A DNA stretch of 64,000 nt from Planctomycetota bacterium (GTDB taxonomy: Bacteria; Planctomycetota; Phycisphaerae; Phycisphaerales; UBA1924), in the NCBI GenBank assembly GCA_020831805.1, contig JAFIFX010000003.1, positions 1-64,000 on the forward strand, in the 5' to 3' direction. The stretch's first letter is position 1. Each line of letters begins with the position of its first letter. A program made the position numbers and the translations under genes. Positions 35,313 to 42,314 of this stretch are shown here, one piece after another. The notes beneath the pieces were generated by a model. It did no database searches and was not told the origin of the DNA. It saw only the letters and a list, made by a program, of their open reading frames with translations.

Positions 35313-35324
35313 GGAACAGTTACA
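35313..35324. promoter_or_regulatory. operator-like element 4 (GGAACAGTTACA)
   Basis: It ends 8 bp before the ATG of the plus-strand GH-A lipoprotein gene, overlapping its ribosome-binding region. In the 275-bp divergent region it is the partner of element 3. I find no good -10/-35 for the plus strand, but the site position would also block initiation or elongation. Confidence 0.7.
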
Positions 35325-35332
35325 CTGGCGGG

Positions 35333-36652
35333 ATGAAGATCCTCCTGTTCGCCCTTCTGTTGCTCTGCAGCCTCACCGGCTGCCAGGCCGTTCAGAGCCC
35401 CGCCGCCATGGCACCTGCCACGAGTCCGGATTGGTCCGATATCGGCCCACCCTCGACGGTCGAGATCCGCTGGACCGGCAGCGGATACGAGCTGCTCCGC
35501 AACGGACAGCCGTACTTCGTGCGTGGCGTAGGCGGTTACACCCATCTCGATCGGCTGGCGGCGGTCGGCGCCAACTCCATCCGGACCTGGGACGGCGAGG
35601 GCATCGATGACCTCCTCAATGAGGCCCACGCCAAGGGCCTGTCCGTGTGCGTGGGCATCTGGCTGGTCCACGAGCGGCACGGACACGACTACAACGACCC
35701 GGCCGTGCGTCAGGAGCAGCTCGACAAGGTCCGCCGGATCGTCAAGCGCTACCGCGAGCACCCGGCGGTGCTGGCCTGGGGCGTGGGCAACGAGGTCGAG
35801 CTTGGCGGCGATCTCGACACCGCCCTGCGGTCGATCGAGGAGGCCGCCGCGCTGATCAAGACGCTGGACACCCGCCACCCGACGATGGCCATCATCGCGG
35901 AGATCGGCGACGACAAGGCCCGCCGGATCTCTGAAGAGTGCCCGAGCATCGACATCATCGGCGTCAACGCCTATGGCGGGGCCGCGAGCGTGCCCGAGCG
36001 CCTGTTGGCGCAGGGCTACTCGGGGCCGTACATGATCACGGAGTTCGGCCCCCTGGGGCACTGGGAGGGCCCGAGCACCGAATGGGGTGCCCCGATCGAG
36101 CAGGCCAGCCACCAGAAGGCCCTTTTCTACGCCAGCAGCTACCGGCAGGGGGTCGAGGCCGAGCGGCCCGGGCGATGCCTCGGTTCGTACGCCTTCCTCT
36201 GGGGCCACAAGCAGGAAACGACCGCGACCTGGTTCGGCCTGCTCCTGCCCACGGGCGAGACCACGGAAGCGGTCGACTATCTTAGCCGGTTCTGGACGGG
36301 ACGCCCGCCGCGGCTGAACGCGCCGCGGGTGTCGGGGATTCGTCTTCAGGGCATCGAGCCCGGCGCGGTCGAGCCCGGCCAGCAGTTCACGGCCACGGTC
36401 AACGCGCATGATCCCGACGGCGATCCGCTGGAGGTCGAATGGAAGGTTGTCCACGAAACGAGCGACCGGCGATCGGGCGGCGATGCCGAGCGTGTGCCGC
36501 CCACCGTTCCCGATCGGGTGCTGTCCGCGACGGGGCTGACCGCCACGATCGCGGCGCCGGATACGCCCGGCGCGTACCGCCTGTTCGTCTTCGTCCGTGA
36601 CGGGACGGGCCGCGCCGGCACGGCGAATGTCCCGTTCCTCGTGGTTGAGTAA
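35333..36652 (+). CDS. GH-A clan glycoside hydrolase lipoprotein (GH2/GH5-like TIM barrel)
   Basis: A 439-residue lipoprotein (LLLLCSLTGC, lipid Cys17). Residues ~40-325 form a (beta/alpha)8 barrel with the GH-A clan signature: acid/base Glu154 in WGVGNEVE and nucleophile Glu237 in MITEFGPLG. Residues ~340-439 look like an Ig/cadherin-type module (HDPDGDPLEVEWK). The closest I can place it is among stand-alone GH2 barrels and glucan endo-hydrolases; the exact family is uncertain. It is divergent from the regulator operon and carries operator element 4 at its start, so it is probably an inducible cell-attached enzyme acting on beta-glucan fragments. Confidence 0.85.
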   Translation: MKILLFALLLLCSLTGCQAVQSPAAMAPATSPDWSDIGPPSTVEIRWTGSGYELLRNGQPYFVRGVGGYTHLDRLAAVGANSIRTWDGEGIDDLLNEAHAKGLSVCVGIWLVHERHGHDYNDPAVRQEQLDKVRRIVKRYREHPAVLAWGVGNEVELGGDLDTALRSIEEAAALIKTLDTRHPTMAIIAEIGDDKARRISEECPSIDIIGVNAYGGAASVPERLLAQGYSGPYMITEFGPLGHWEGPSTEWGAPIEQASHQKALFYASSYRQGVEAERPGRCLGSYAFLWGHKQETTATWFGLLLPTGETTEAVDYLSRFWTGRPPRLNAPRVSGIRLQGIEPGAVEPGQQFTATVNAHDPDGDPLEVEWKVVHETSDRRSGGDAERVPPTVPDRVLSATGLTATIAAPDTPGAYRLFVFVRDGTGRAGTANVPFLVVE

Positions 36653-36691
36653 GCCGATCGGCGTGTCCGAGCCGCCCGTTCTTGCTTGCCG

Positions 36692-38149
36692 TTAGGGGCA
36701 TCCCTCGTTGAACAGGGCGATGTAGGCGGCCAGATCGAAGAAGTTGAACACGCCGTCGTTGTTCAGGTCTGCCGCCGGGTCCTGGCTGTTGAACAGGTTC
36801 AGGTATGCCGCGACATCGAAGAAGTTGAGCTCCCCGAACGGATCGGCCAGGTCCGCGGGCGAGCACGGCACCGACTGACCAGTGAAGCGGAACCAGTTGA
36901 CATTGAACCCGTTCGGCGAGTTGTTCTTGGCGAATCGGATGGTCTGCAGGCCGGCATCGAGCGCGATCTCGCCGCTGGTCGTGGTCCATGTCTGCCAGCC
37001 ACTGGTATTCGGCACCGGGATCGGGCCGGTGCGGTCCTCGCCGTCGACCTCGAAGCGGAACGAGCCGCCCGAATGGGGCGAGGCCACCCGTGCCTCCAGG
37101 AGATAGGTGCCCGCGGCCTGCACATCGACGGTGTACTCGATCCACTCGCCGTTCTCGATCCAGCCGATGTTGTAGCCGCCCTCGGAACTGACCTGGATAT
37201 CCACATCGTCGTCGCGGAACGCGCCGCCGTTGTTGCCGACATCGTTGTCGTGGTAGGCCTCGCCGGGGTACCCCTCGTCGTAGTGCTCGGCCTCGATCTG
37301 GCCGGGGATCACGCGCGGCTGGCCCTCGAAGGCCCGCTGCTCGCGCCGATAGACCCGGACATACTCGACCTCGAGGGTCTGAGGGTACTGCGCGGAGGCG
37401 TTCGGGCTGCCGGGCCAGTCGCCCCCAACCGCCACATTCAGCAGCAGGTGAAATGTGTTGTCGAACGGCGCCCGGGGATTGCCCCCGCCGTTGGAGGAGA
37501 ACCACTGGTTGAAGTTCGCCGTGTAGTACAACTGCCCGTCGAGGTACCAGCGGATCTGGTTCGGCTCCCACTCGATCGCGTACTCGTGGAAGCCCTGGGA
37601 GTAGTCGGTGCCGGTGTTGATGGACCCGCCGATGGATGTGTTGTTCGGCCAGTTGCCCCCGAAGTGGATGGTGCCGTGGACCCGGTTCGCTTGGTTGACC
37701 GACTCCATGATGTCGATCTCGCCGCCCGCCGCCCATCCGCCGTAGGGCGAGTTGGTCGGCAGCATCCAGAACGCCGGCCAGACGCCGCTGGTCCCGGGGA
37801 TCTTCATGCGGGCCTCGACGCGGCCCCACTTGAAGTCGACCTTGTTGAGCGTCCGGATCCGGGCCGAGGTGTACTGATGACCCGCGAAGTTCTGGCGCCG
37901 GGCCGTGATCGTCAGCTTCCCGTCCGACACCGAGACATTCTCCGGGAAGTTGGTGTAGTACTGAAGCTCGTTGTTCCCCCATCCCGGCGGCAGGCCGTAG
38001 GCGCTCCCCGTTCCGATCTGGGCCTCCCAGTACTCGGGATTCAACTGGTTGCCCTCGAACTCGTCCGCCCAGTACAGGGTCCACTGGGCATTGGCGGCGG
38101 TTCCCCCGCAGAGGGTCAAGGCGAGCGCGATTCGCGTCTTCCGGTCCAT
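36692..38149 (-). CDS. GH16 beta-glucanase (laminarinase type) with CBM6 and dockerin-like tail
   Basis: A 485-residue secreted enzyme: signal peptide (ALTLCGGTAANAQ), GH16 domain ~22-270 with the catalytic ExDxxE motif GEIDIMESV (Glu144, Asp146, Glu149; the inserted Met is the laminarinase-type bulge), a CBM6-like module ~285-415 (GQIEAEHYDEGYPG start, ENGEWIEYTVDV, PHSGGSFRFEVDG), and two dockerin-like repeats at the C-terminus (ELNFFDVAAYLNLF and NNDGVFNFFDLAAYIALF) ending GCP. It should cut beta-1,3(1,4)-glucan outside the cell. ATG 38149 has CCGGAG before it. Two operator elements lie upstream. It faces the GH-A gene, the two stops being 40 bp apart. Confidence 0.94.
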   Translation of the reverse strand: MDRKTRIALALTLCGGTAANAQWTLYWADEFEGNQLNPEYWEAQIGTGSAYGLPPGWGNNELQYYTNFPENVSVSDGKLTITARRQNFAGHQYTSARIRTLNKVDFKWGRVEARMKIPGTSGVWPAFWMLPTNSPYGGWAAGGEIDIMESVNQANRVHGTIHFGGNWPNNTSIGGSINTGTDYSQGFHEYAIEWEPNQIRWYLDGQLYYTANFNQWFSSNGGGNPRAPFDNTFHLLLNVAVGGDWPGSPNASAQYPQTLEVEYVRVYRREQRAFEGQPRVIPGQIEAEHYDEGYPGEAYHDNDVGNNGGAFRDDDVDIQVSSEGGYNIGWIENGEWIEYTVDVQAAGTYLLEARVASPHSGGSFRFEVDGEDRTGPIPVPNTSGWQTWTTTSGEIALDAGLQTIRFAKNNSPNGFNVNWFRFTGQSVPCSPADLADPFGELNFFDVAAYLNLFNSQDPAADLNNDGVFNFFDLAAYIALFNEGCP

Positions 38150-38235
38150 ACGAACTCCGGTGAGGTTGGGCTGGCGATCCAGACTCGGGCGATTTCGGTG
38201 AATCCATTGAAACCGATGAGGCCCGGCGATGCAAC

Positions 38236-38247
38236 CGTAACTGTTTC
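38236..38247. promoter_or_regulatory. operator-like element 5 (reverse GAAACAGTTACG)
   Basis: It lies 87 bp before the GH16 ATG, read on the minus strand, preceded by TATCAG as a possible -10. It is 107 bp (centre to centre) from the perfect palindrome of element 6. Confidence 0.7.
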
Positions 38248-38339
38248 TGATACGGAAAATTTCCGGGTTCGTTCCGAGACTGGCTCCCGTAAAATCAAGA
38301 TGATTCGTGATTCTGTGGGCCACAGGCTGGCGGGTGACA

Positions 38340-38358
38340 TTGCGTAACAGTTACGCAA
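38340..38358. promoter_or_regulatory. operator-like element 6, perfect 19-bp palindrome
   Basis: TTGCGTAACAGTTACGCAA is a perfect odd-centred inverted repeat (nine bases on each side of the central A). It is the best copy of the locus element, ~190 bp upstream of the GH16 ATG, and probably a remote partner of element 5. Confidence 0.8.
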
Positions 38359-38760
38359 GCCGGGGCTTCGCCGTTGTGAACGGACATCGGTCCAGGGTGA
38401 TTGGCCGTGAGACTGCCTATTTTGACATCCTGCGGCCTCGCCGCGAGCAGGATGGCGGCTCAAGCCAACACCGTTTCCCACCCCGGCTTTAAACCCAGGG
38501 AAATGGACCATCGCCACCAACTGGAGCCTGCCGGAGATCTTCCGGGAGTCGGCCTTGGCGACGATCGTGCGTGACTCAAGCGTGGCTCGTACCGGCGATC
38601 GGGCCATGTGATGGAGCGTCACGGCGTCACCGGCCTGCAGACTATCGCGTTCGGAGCGAACTGCGCCGAGTTTCGGCATCATGAACCTGCGGTCCCACCA
38701 GCGCGGATTCAGCACTGATCCGGCTTTTTACCGTGTCTTCGGGTACGATCTTCGCACGAT
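38359..38760. other. 402-bp stretch without a supported gene
   Basis: Between the GH16 upstream elements and tRNA-Ile2 I find no gene I can support. A minus-strand open frame spanning 38116-38715 runs through the operators and the GH16 leader, has no recognisable domain and no convincing start. The right end carries the upstream region of the tRNA gene. Confidence 0.6.
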
Positions 38761-38833
38761 GGCCCCGTAGCTCAGCGGTAAGAGCAAGCGACTCATAATC
38801 GCCTGGTCCCCGGTTCGAATCCGGGCGGGGCTA
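38761..38833 (+). tRNA. tRNA-Ile2 (anticodon CAT, lysidine-modified)
   Basis: A 73-nt tRNA with acceptor GGCCCCG/CGGGGCT, D-arm GCTC/GAGC, anticodon loop CTCATAA on stem GCGA/TCGC, TTCGAAT T-loop and discriminator A. CAT could mean Met, but the GGCCCC acceptor and the anticodon arm GCGACTCATAATCGC match bacterial tRNA-Ile(CAU) such as ileX, read as AUA after TilS modification. CCA is not encoded. Confidence 0.85.
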
Positions 38834-38843
38834 CTCGGATAAG

Positions 38844-39611
38844 TCAGAGGTCCAAGTCCGCCACCACCATCGCGTGGTCGGAGACCTCCAGCCCGCTCTG
38901 GCGGTCGATGTGGCAGTCCGTGACCAGCTTTGCTGCGGCCTTGTTCGCCAGAAGGTAATCGATCCGCCAGCCCCGGTCCAGCTTGCGGGCCTGGCCGCGG
39001 TTGGACCACCACGAGTACGGCCCGTCGACATCCCCGTGCTTCTCGCGGATCAGGTCCGTCCAGCCGGTCTTGAGAAAATCCCCGAACCAGGCCCGCTCGT
39101 GGGGCAGGAAGCCGGAGGTCTTCTCGTTGGATTTGGCGTAGAAGATGTCCCGCTCGGTGTGCGCGATGTTGAAGTCGCCGCCGAGGATCGTCGGGATCCG
39201 TGAGCGTGACAGGGACCTGGACCAATCCAGGAAGAACCCGAGCCAGCGGTCCTTCTCGGCCTGGCGATGGTCGCCGGACGAGCCGCTGGGCAGGTAGACG
39301 CTGACCAGCCGTACGCCCTCGATGCGGGAGACGATCACGCGTCCCTCGGTGTCCGGCTCGCCCGCCCCGCGGGCCTCGTCCTTCAGCCCGGCCCGGGCCA
39401 GCACCGCCGTGCCCGAGTAGCCGGGGCGCTCGGCGGGGTGCCAGAGCGCCGTCCAGCCGGGCGGCTCGCGCCACTCGGGGGGGAGCTGCTCCGGACGGGC
39501 CCGAACCTCCTGCAGCAGCAGGACATCCGGCCCGACCCGTTCGACATGACCCGCGAAACCCTTGCGGACCGCCGCACGCATCCCGTTGACATTCCAGGTC
39601 GCCACACGCAT
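38844..39611 (-). CDS. xthA: exodeoxyribonuclease III
   Basis: A 255-residue endonuclease/exonuclease/phosphatase-fold enzyme for abasic-site repair. Signatures: WNVNGMRA at the N-terminus, metal ligand Glu35 in LLLQEVR, YSGTAVL, GGDFNIAHTERD with catalytic Asp/Asn, WRIDYLL and the final SDHAMVV. The start at 39611 is set by the family N-terminus MRVATWNVNG. It converges on tRNA-Ile2 and is divergent from the M24 peptidase, 31 bp away. Confidence 0.95.
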   Translation of the reverse strand: MRVATWNVNGMRAAVRKGFAGHVERVGPDVLLLQEVRARPEQLPPEWREPPGWTALWHPAERPGYSGTAVLARAGLKDEARGAGEPDTEGRVIVSRIEGVRLVSVYLPSGSSGDHRQAEKDRWLGFFLDWSRSLSRSRIPTILGGDFNIAHTERDIFYAKSNEKTSGFLPHERAWFGDFLKTGWTDLIREKHGDVDGPYSWWSNRGQARKLDRGWRIDYLLANKAAAKLVTDCHIDRQSGLEVSDHAMVVADLDL

Positions 39612-39642
39612 GGCCGAGACTGTACGCGCGATATCCTCCCGC

Positions 39643-40812
39643 ATGATCAGCGAGCAGCGTTCCGCCGTCGTTCTGGCCGGCATCCCGGCGCACAACCTGG
39701 CCCTCTACCACCGCGTGCGGTTCATGGTCGGCGATCCGGCGGCCTACGCCGAGATCCCGTCGCCCGACGGTGGCTGGAAGTCGGTCTTCATCCTCCGCGA
39801 CATCGAGACCGACCGGGCCCGCCAGCACGCCAATGCCGACGAGATCCGCTGCCCGGCCGACTTCACGCCCGAGGGCGGCCTGTCCGGCGACCGGGAGACC
39901 GCCACCGCCCAGGCACTGGCCGAGTGCCTCTTCGAGGCAGGCGTGACCCACGCCACGGTTGACCGGTCGCTGCCCTACTGCTTCGCACACCACATGATCG
40001 AACGCGGCATTGAGCTTGACTACGACCCCGACCTCGGCGTCGCAACCCGGCGGGCCAAGGACGCGGGCGAGATCGGCCACCTCCGCGAGGCCCAGGCGTT
40101 CACCGAGCGACTGATGCGGATGGCCTGCGAGACCATCGCCCGGGCGGAGGCGCGGGCCGACGGCGTGCTGATGCACGAGGGCGAGGCGCTGACCTCCGAC
40201 CGCGTTCGGACGATGATCGACATCTCCTGCCTCGAGCACGGCGCGGCCAACGCCCACGGCTCGATCGTCGCCTGCGGCCCGGTCGGGGCCGACTGCCACC
40301 ACCGCGGCGAGGGCCCGCTCCGCACTGGCCAGCCCGTGATCGTTGACATCTTCCCGATGATCAAGGCCACCCATTACAACGGCGATTGCACCCGCACCGT
40401 CGTCCACGGCGAGGTGCCCCCCGCGGTGGCACAGATGCACGCGGCGGTGGTCGAGGCGAAGGAAGCCGCTGAGGCCGCCGTCCGGCCCGGCGTCACCGGG
40501 GAGGCCGTCCATCTGGCGGCCATCGGGGTCATCGAACGCCACGGTTTCGCCAGCGGCTTGCCCGCGCCGGACGCCGACCCGTCCTTCACCAGCATGGTCC
40601 ACGGCACCGGCCACGGCATCGGCCTGGAGGTCCACGAGCCCCCGCTGCTGGACCGCAAGGGCCCGACGCTGGTCAAGGGCGACGCCCTGACCATCGAGCC
40701 CGGCCTCTACTGCAAGGCCATCGGCGGCGTCCGGGTCGAGGATATGGTCGTGGTCACCGCCAACGGATGCGAGAACCTCAACCGCCTGCCCACGGGGCTG
40801 ACCTGGGCCTGA
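39643..40812 (+). CDS. M24-family aminopeptidase (Xaa-Pro aminopeptidase type)
   Basis: A 389-residue pita-bread metallopeptidase. An N-terminal creatinase-like domain (~1-160) precedes the catalytic domain with metal ligands in VIVDIFPMIKATHYNGDCTRT (two Asp), HGTGHGIGLEVHEPP (His), LTIEPGLY (Glu) and VRVEDMVVV (Glu). It would release N-terminal residues adjacent to proline or related dipeptides, in the cytoplasm. The start at 39643 follows from the family and avoids the divergent xthA gene. Only 3 bp separate its stop from that of the convergent gpmA. Confidence 0.9.
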   Translation: MISEQRSAVVLAGIPAHNLALYHRVRFMVGDPAAYAEIPSPDGGWKSVFILRDIETDRARQHANADEIRCPADFTPEGGLSGDRETATAQALAECLFEAGVTHATVDRSLPYCFAHHMIERGIELDYDPDLGVATRRAKDAGEIGHLREAQAFTERLMRMACETIARAEARADGVLMHEGEALTSDRVRTMIDISCLEHGAANAHGSIVACGPVGADCHHRGEGPLRTGQPVIVDIFPMIKATHYNGDCTRTVVHGEVPPAVAQMHAAVVEAKEAAEAAVRPGVTGEAVHLAAIGVIERHGFASGLPAPDADPSFTSMVHGTGHGIGLEVHEPPLLDRKGPTLVKGDALTIEPGLYCKAIGGVRVEDMVVVTANGCENLNRLPTGLTWA

Positions 40813-40815
40813 GGA

Positions 40816-41562
40816 TTACTTCGACTTGCCCTGCGCCGCCACCGCCGCCATGGCCGCCTCGACCGCGGCCGCGTCGCCCAGGTACCGCTTCGAGATCGGG
40901 CGGAGGTCCGCGTCGAGTTCGTACACCAGCGGCATGCCGGTGGGGATGTTCAGCTCGACGATGTCATCATCGGAGATGCCGTCCAGGTGCTTGACGAGCG
41001 CCCGCAGCGAGTTACCGTGGGCCACGATGACCAGCCGCTTGCCTTCCTTGATCTTCGGTGCGATCTCGGTGTTCCAGTAGGGGACGACCCGCTCGACCGT
41101 GTCCTTGAGGCATTCGGTGACCGGCAACTCGGACTCGGGCAGCCCGGCGTACCGGCGGTCGTGGCCGGGCCAACGCTCGTCGGAACGCTCCAGCGCCGGC
41201 GGCGGGATGTCGTAGCTCCGCCGCCAGATTTTGACCTGGTCCTCGCCGTGCTTGGCGGCCGTCTCGGCCTTGTTGAGCCCCTCGAGCGCCCCGTAGTGCC
41301 GCTCGTTGAGCTTCCACGAGCGGATCACCGGGATCCACATCAGGTCCATCTGCTCCATGGCATGCCAGAGCGTGCGGATGGCCCGCTTGAGGACCGAGGT
41401 ATACGCCTCGTCGAACTCGAACCCCTCCGCCTTCAGCAGCCGGCCCGCATTCATGGCCTCCTCGTGCCCCTTGTCCGAAAGCGGCACATCCTTCCAGCCG
41501 GTGAAGCGGTTTTCCTTGTTCCAGGTGCTCTCGCCGTGGCGGATCAGGACAACGGTGTGCAT
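40816..41562 (-). CDS. gpmA: 2,3-bisphosphoglycerate-dependent phosphoglycerate mutase
   Basis: A 248-residue glycolytic mutase. Phosphohistidine His9 in [10 protein letters not shown], the substrate segment [28 protein letters not shown] and the second catalytic His in [16 protein letters not shown] are all in place; the length is that of bacterial dPGM. It ends only 3 bp from the convergent peptidase gene. It follows comB by 37 bp on the same strand, an unusual combination. Confidence 0.96.
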   Translation of the reverse strand: MHTVVLIRHGESTWNKENRFTGWKDVPLSDKGHEEAMNAGRLLKAEGFEFDEAYTSVLKRAIRTLWHAMEQMDLMWIPVIRSWKLNERHYGALEGLNKAETAAKHGEDQVKIWRRSYDIPPPALERSDERWPGHDRRYAGLPESELPVTECLKDTVERVVPYWNTEIAPKIKEGKRLVIVAHGNSLRALVKHLDGISDDDIVELNIPTGMPLVYELDADLRPISKRYLGDAAAVEAAMAAVAAQGKSK

Positions 41563-41599
41563 GTCTCGGGCTCCTCAGAGTGTGGCTGCTCGGCCAATC

Positions 41600-42313
41600 C
41601 TAGTCGGCCGTGATCAGCCCGCTCGCCCGGTCCAGCCGGGGCACGGTCCGGGTGACGGACAGCCGCGAGCAGAAGGCGACATCGTCGCCGAATCCCAGTT
41701 CGGTGAGTCTTCGGGCGTGCCAGGACCGGGCGACCGCGTGGTCGATCCCGCCACAGGCGCCGATGGAGCCGGTCGCCCGGTCCCGGACCTCCTCGGCCCG
41801 GTCGGTCAGGGTCCACCCCTGCAGCCGGTCGGCCAGCAGCCCCGCGGCCAGTTCATCCTCATCGGAACGACCCCCGTCCGTTCCCGAGCACACGATGAGC
41901 GTGTCCTGATCGAGTGCCCAGAGACGCTCGGCCACGCGGTCGAGGTTGGTCAGGGCGAGCATCAGGCAGTGCTCGGCATCGCGTGACAGGGTGATCGCGC
42001 GGGTCCCGTTGGTCGTGGTCAGCACGATCAGCCGACCCCGGACGAGGCCGGGGTCGATCCGGACCGGGGAGTTGCCCATGGCGAACCCCTCCGGCGGGAT
42101 GCCTTCCCGTTCGCCCGCGAGCAGGTAACCGGGACGCGACCCGGCCGCCTCTCGGGCCTGCTCGACGGTTGCGACCGGCAGGATGCCCGAAACCCCGGCA
42201 TCGAGCAGCGCGGCGATCATGGTCGTCGCGCGGAGCACATCCACCACCACGGCGATCGGCCCGGTCGGCCCGTGGATCTGGTCAGGCATCGCGACGACAT
42301 CGACCGTGGGCAA
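41600..42313 (-). CDS. comB: 2-phosphosulfolactate phosphatase family protein
   Basis: A 237-residue ComB-like protein: VVVDVLRATTMIAALLDAG near the N-terminus, GEREGIPPEGFAMGNSPV, LTTTNGTRAI and a C-terminal GFGDDVAFCSRL are the family hallmarks. In coenzyme M synthesis ComB dephosphorylates 2-phosphosulfolactate; in many bacteria its role is unknown. TTG at 42313, one base behind the tpsA stop (TGA-G-TTG), gives the family's usual N-terminus and suggests coupling to the large upstream gene. The alternative ATG at 42289 would remove the first strand. No comA or comC is nearby. Confidence 0.88.
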   Translation of the reverse strand: MPTVDVVAMPDQIHGPTGPIAVVVDVLRATTMIAALLDAGVSGILPVATVEQAREAAGSRPGYLLAGEREGIPPEGFAMGNSPVRIDPGLVRGRLIVLTTTNGTRAITLSRDAEHCLMLALTNLDRVAERLWALDQDTLIVCSGTDGGRSDEDELAAGLLADRLQGWTLTDRAEEVRDRATGSIGACGGIDHAVARSWHARRLTELGFGDDVAFCSRLSVTRTVPRLDRASGLITAD

Positions 42314-42314
42314 C

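Noticed and set aside
38116-38715. A 199-codon minus-strand open frame over the GH16 upstream region
   Set aside because: It runs through two operator elements and the GH16 leader, shows no domain or signal, and its codon pattern is unlike that of neighbouring genes.
38761-38833. tRNA-Met instead of tRNA-Ile2
   Set aside because: The anticodon is CAT, but the acceptor and anticodon arm match the tRNA-Ile(CAU) class and a proper elongator Met tRNA exists at 49198-49271.
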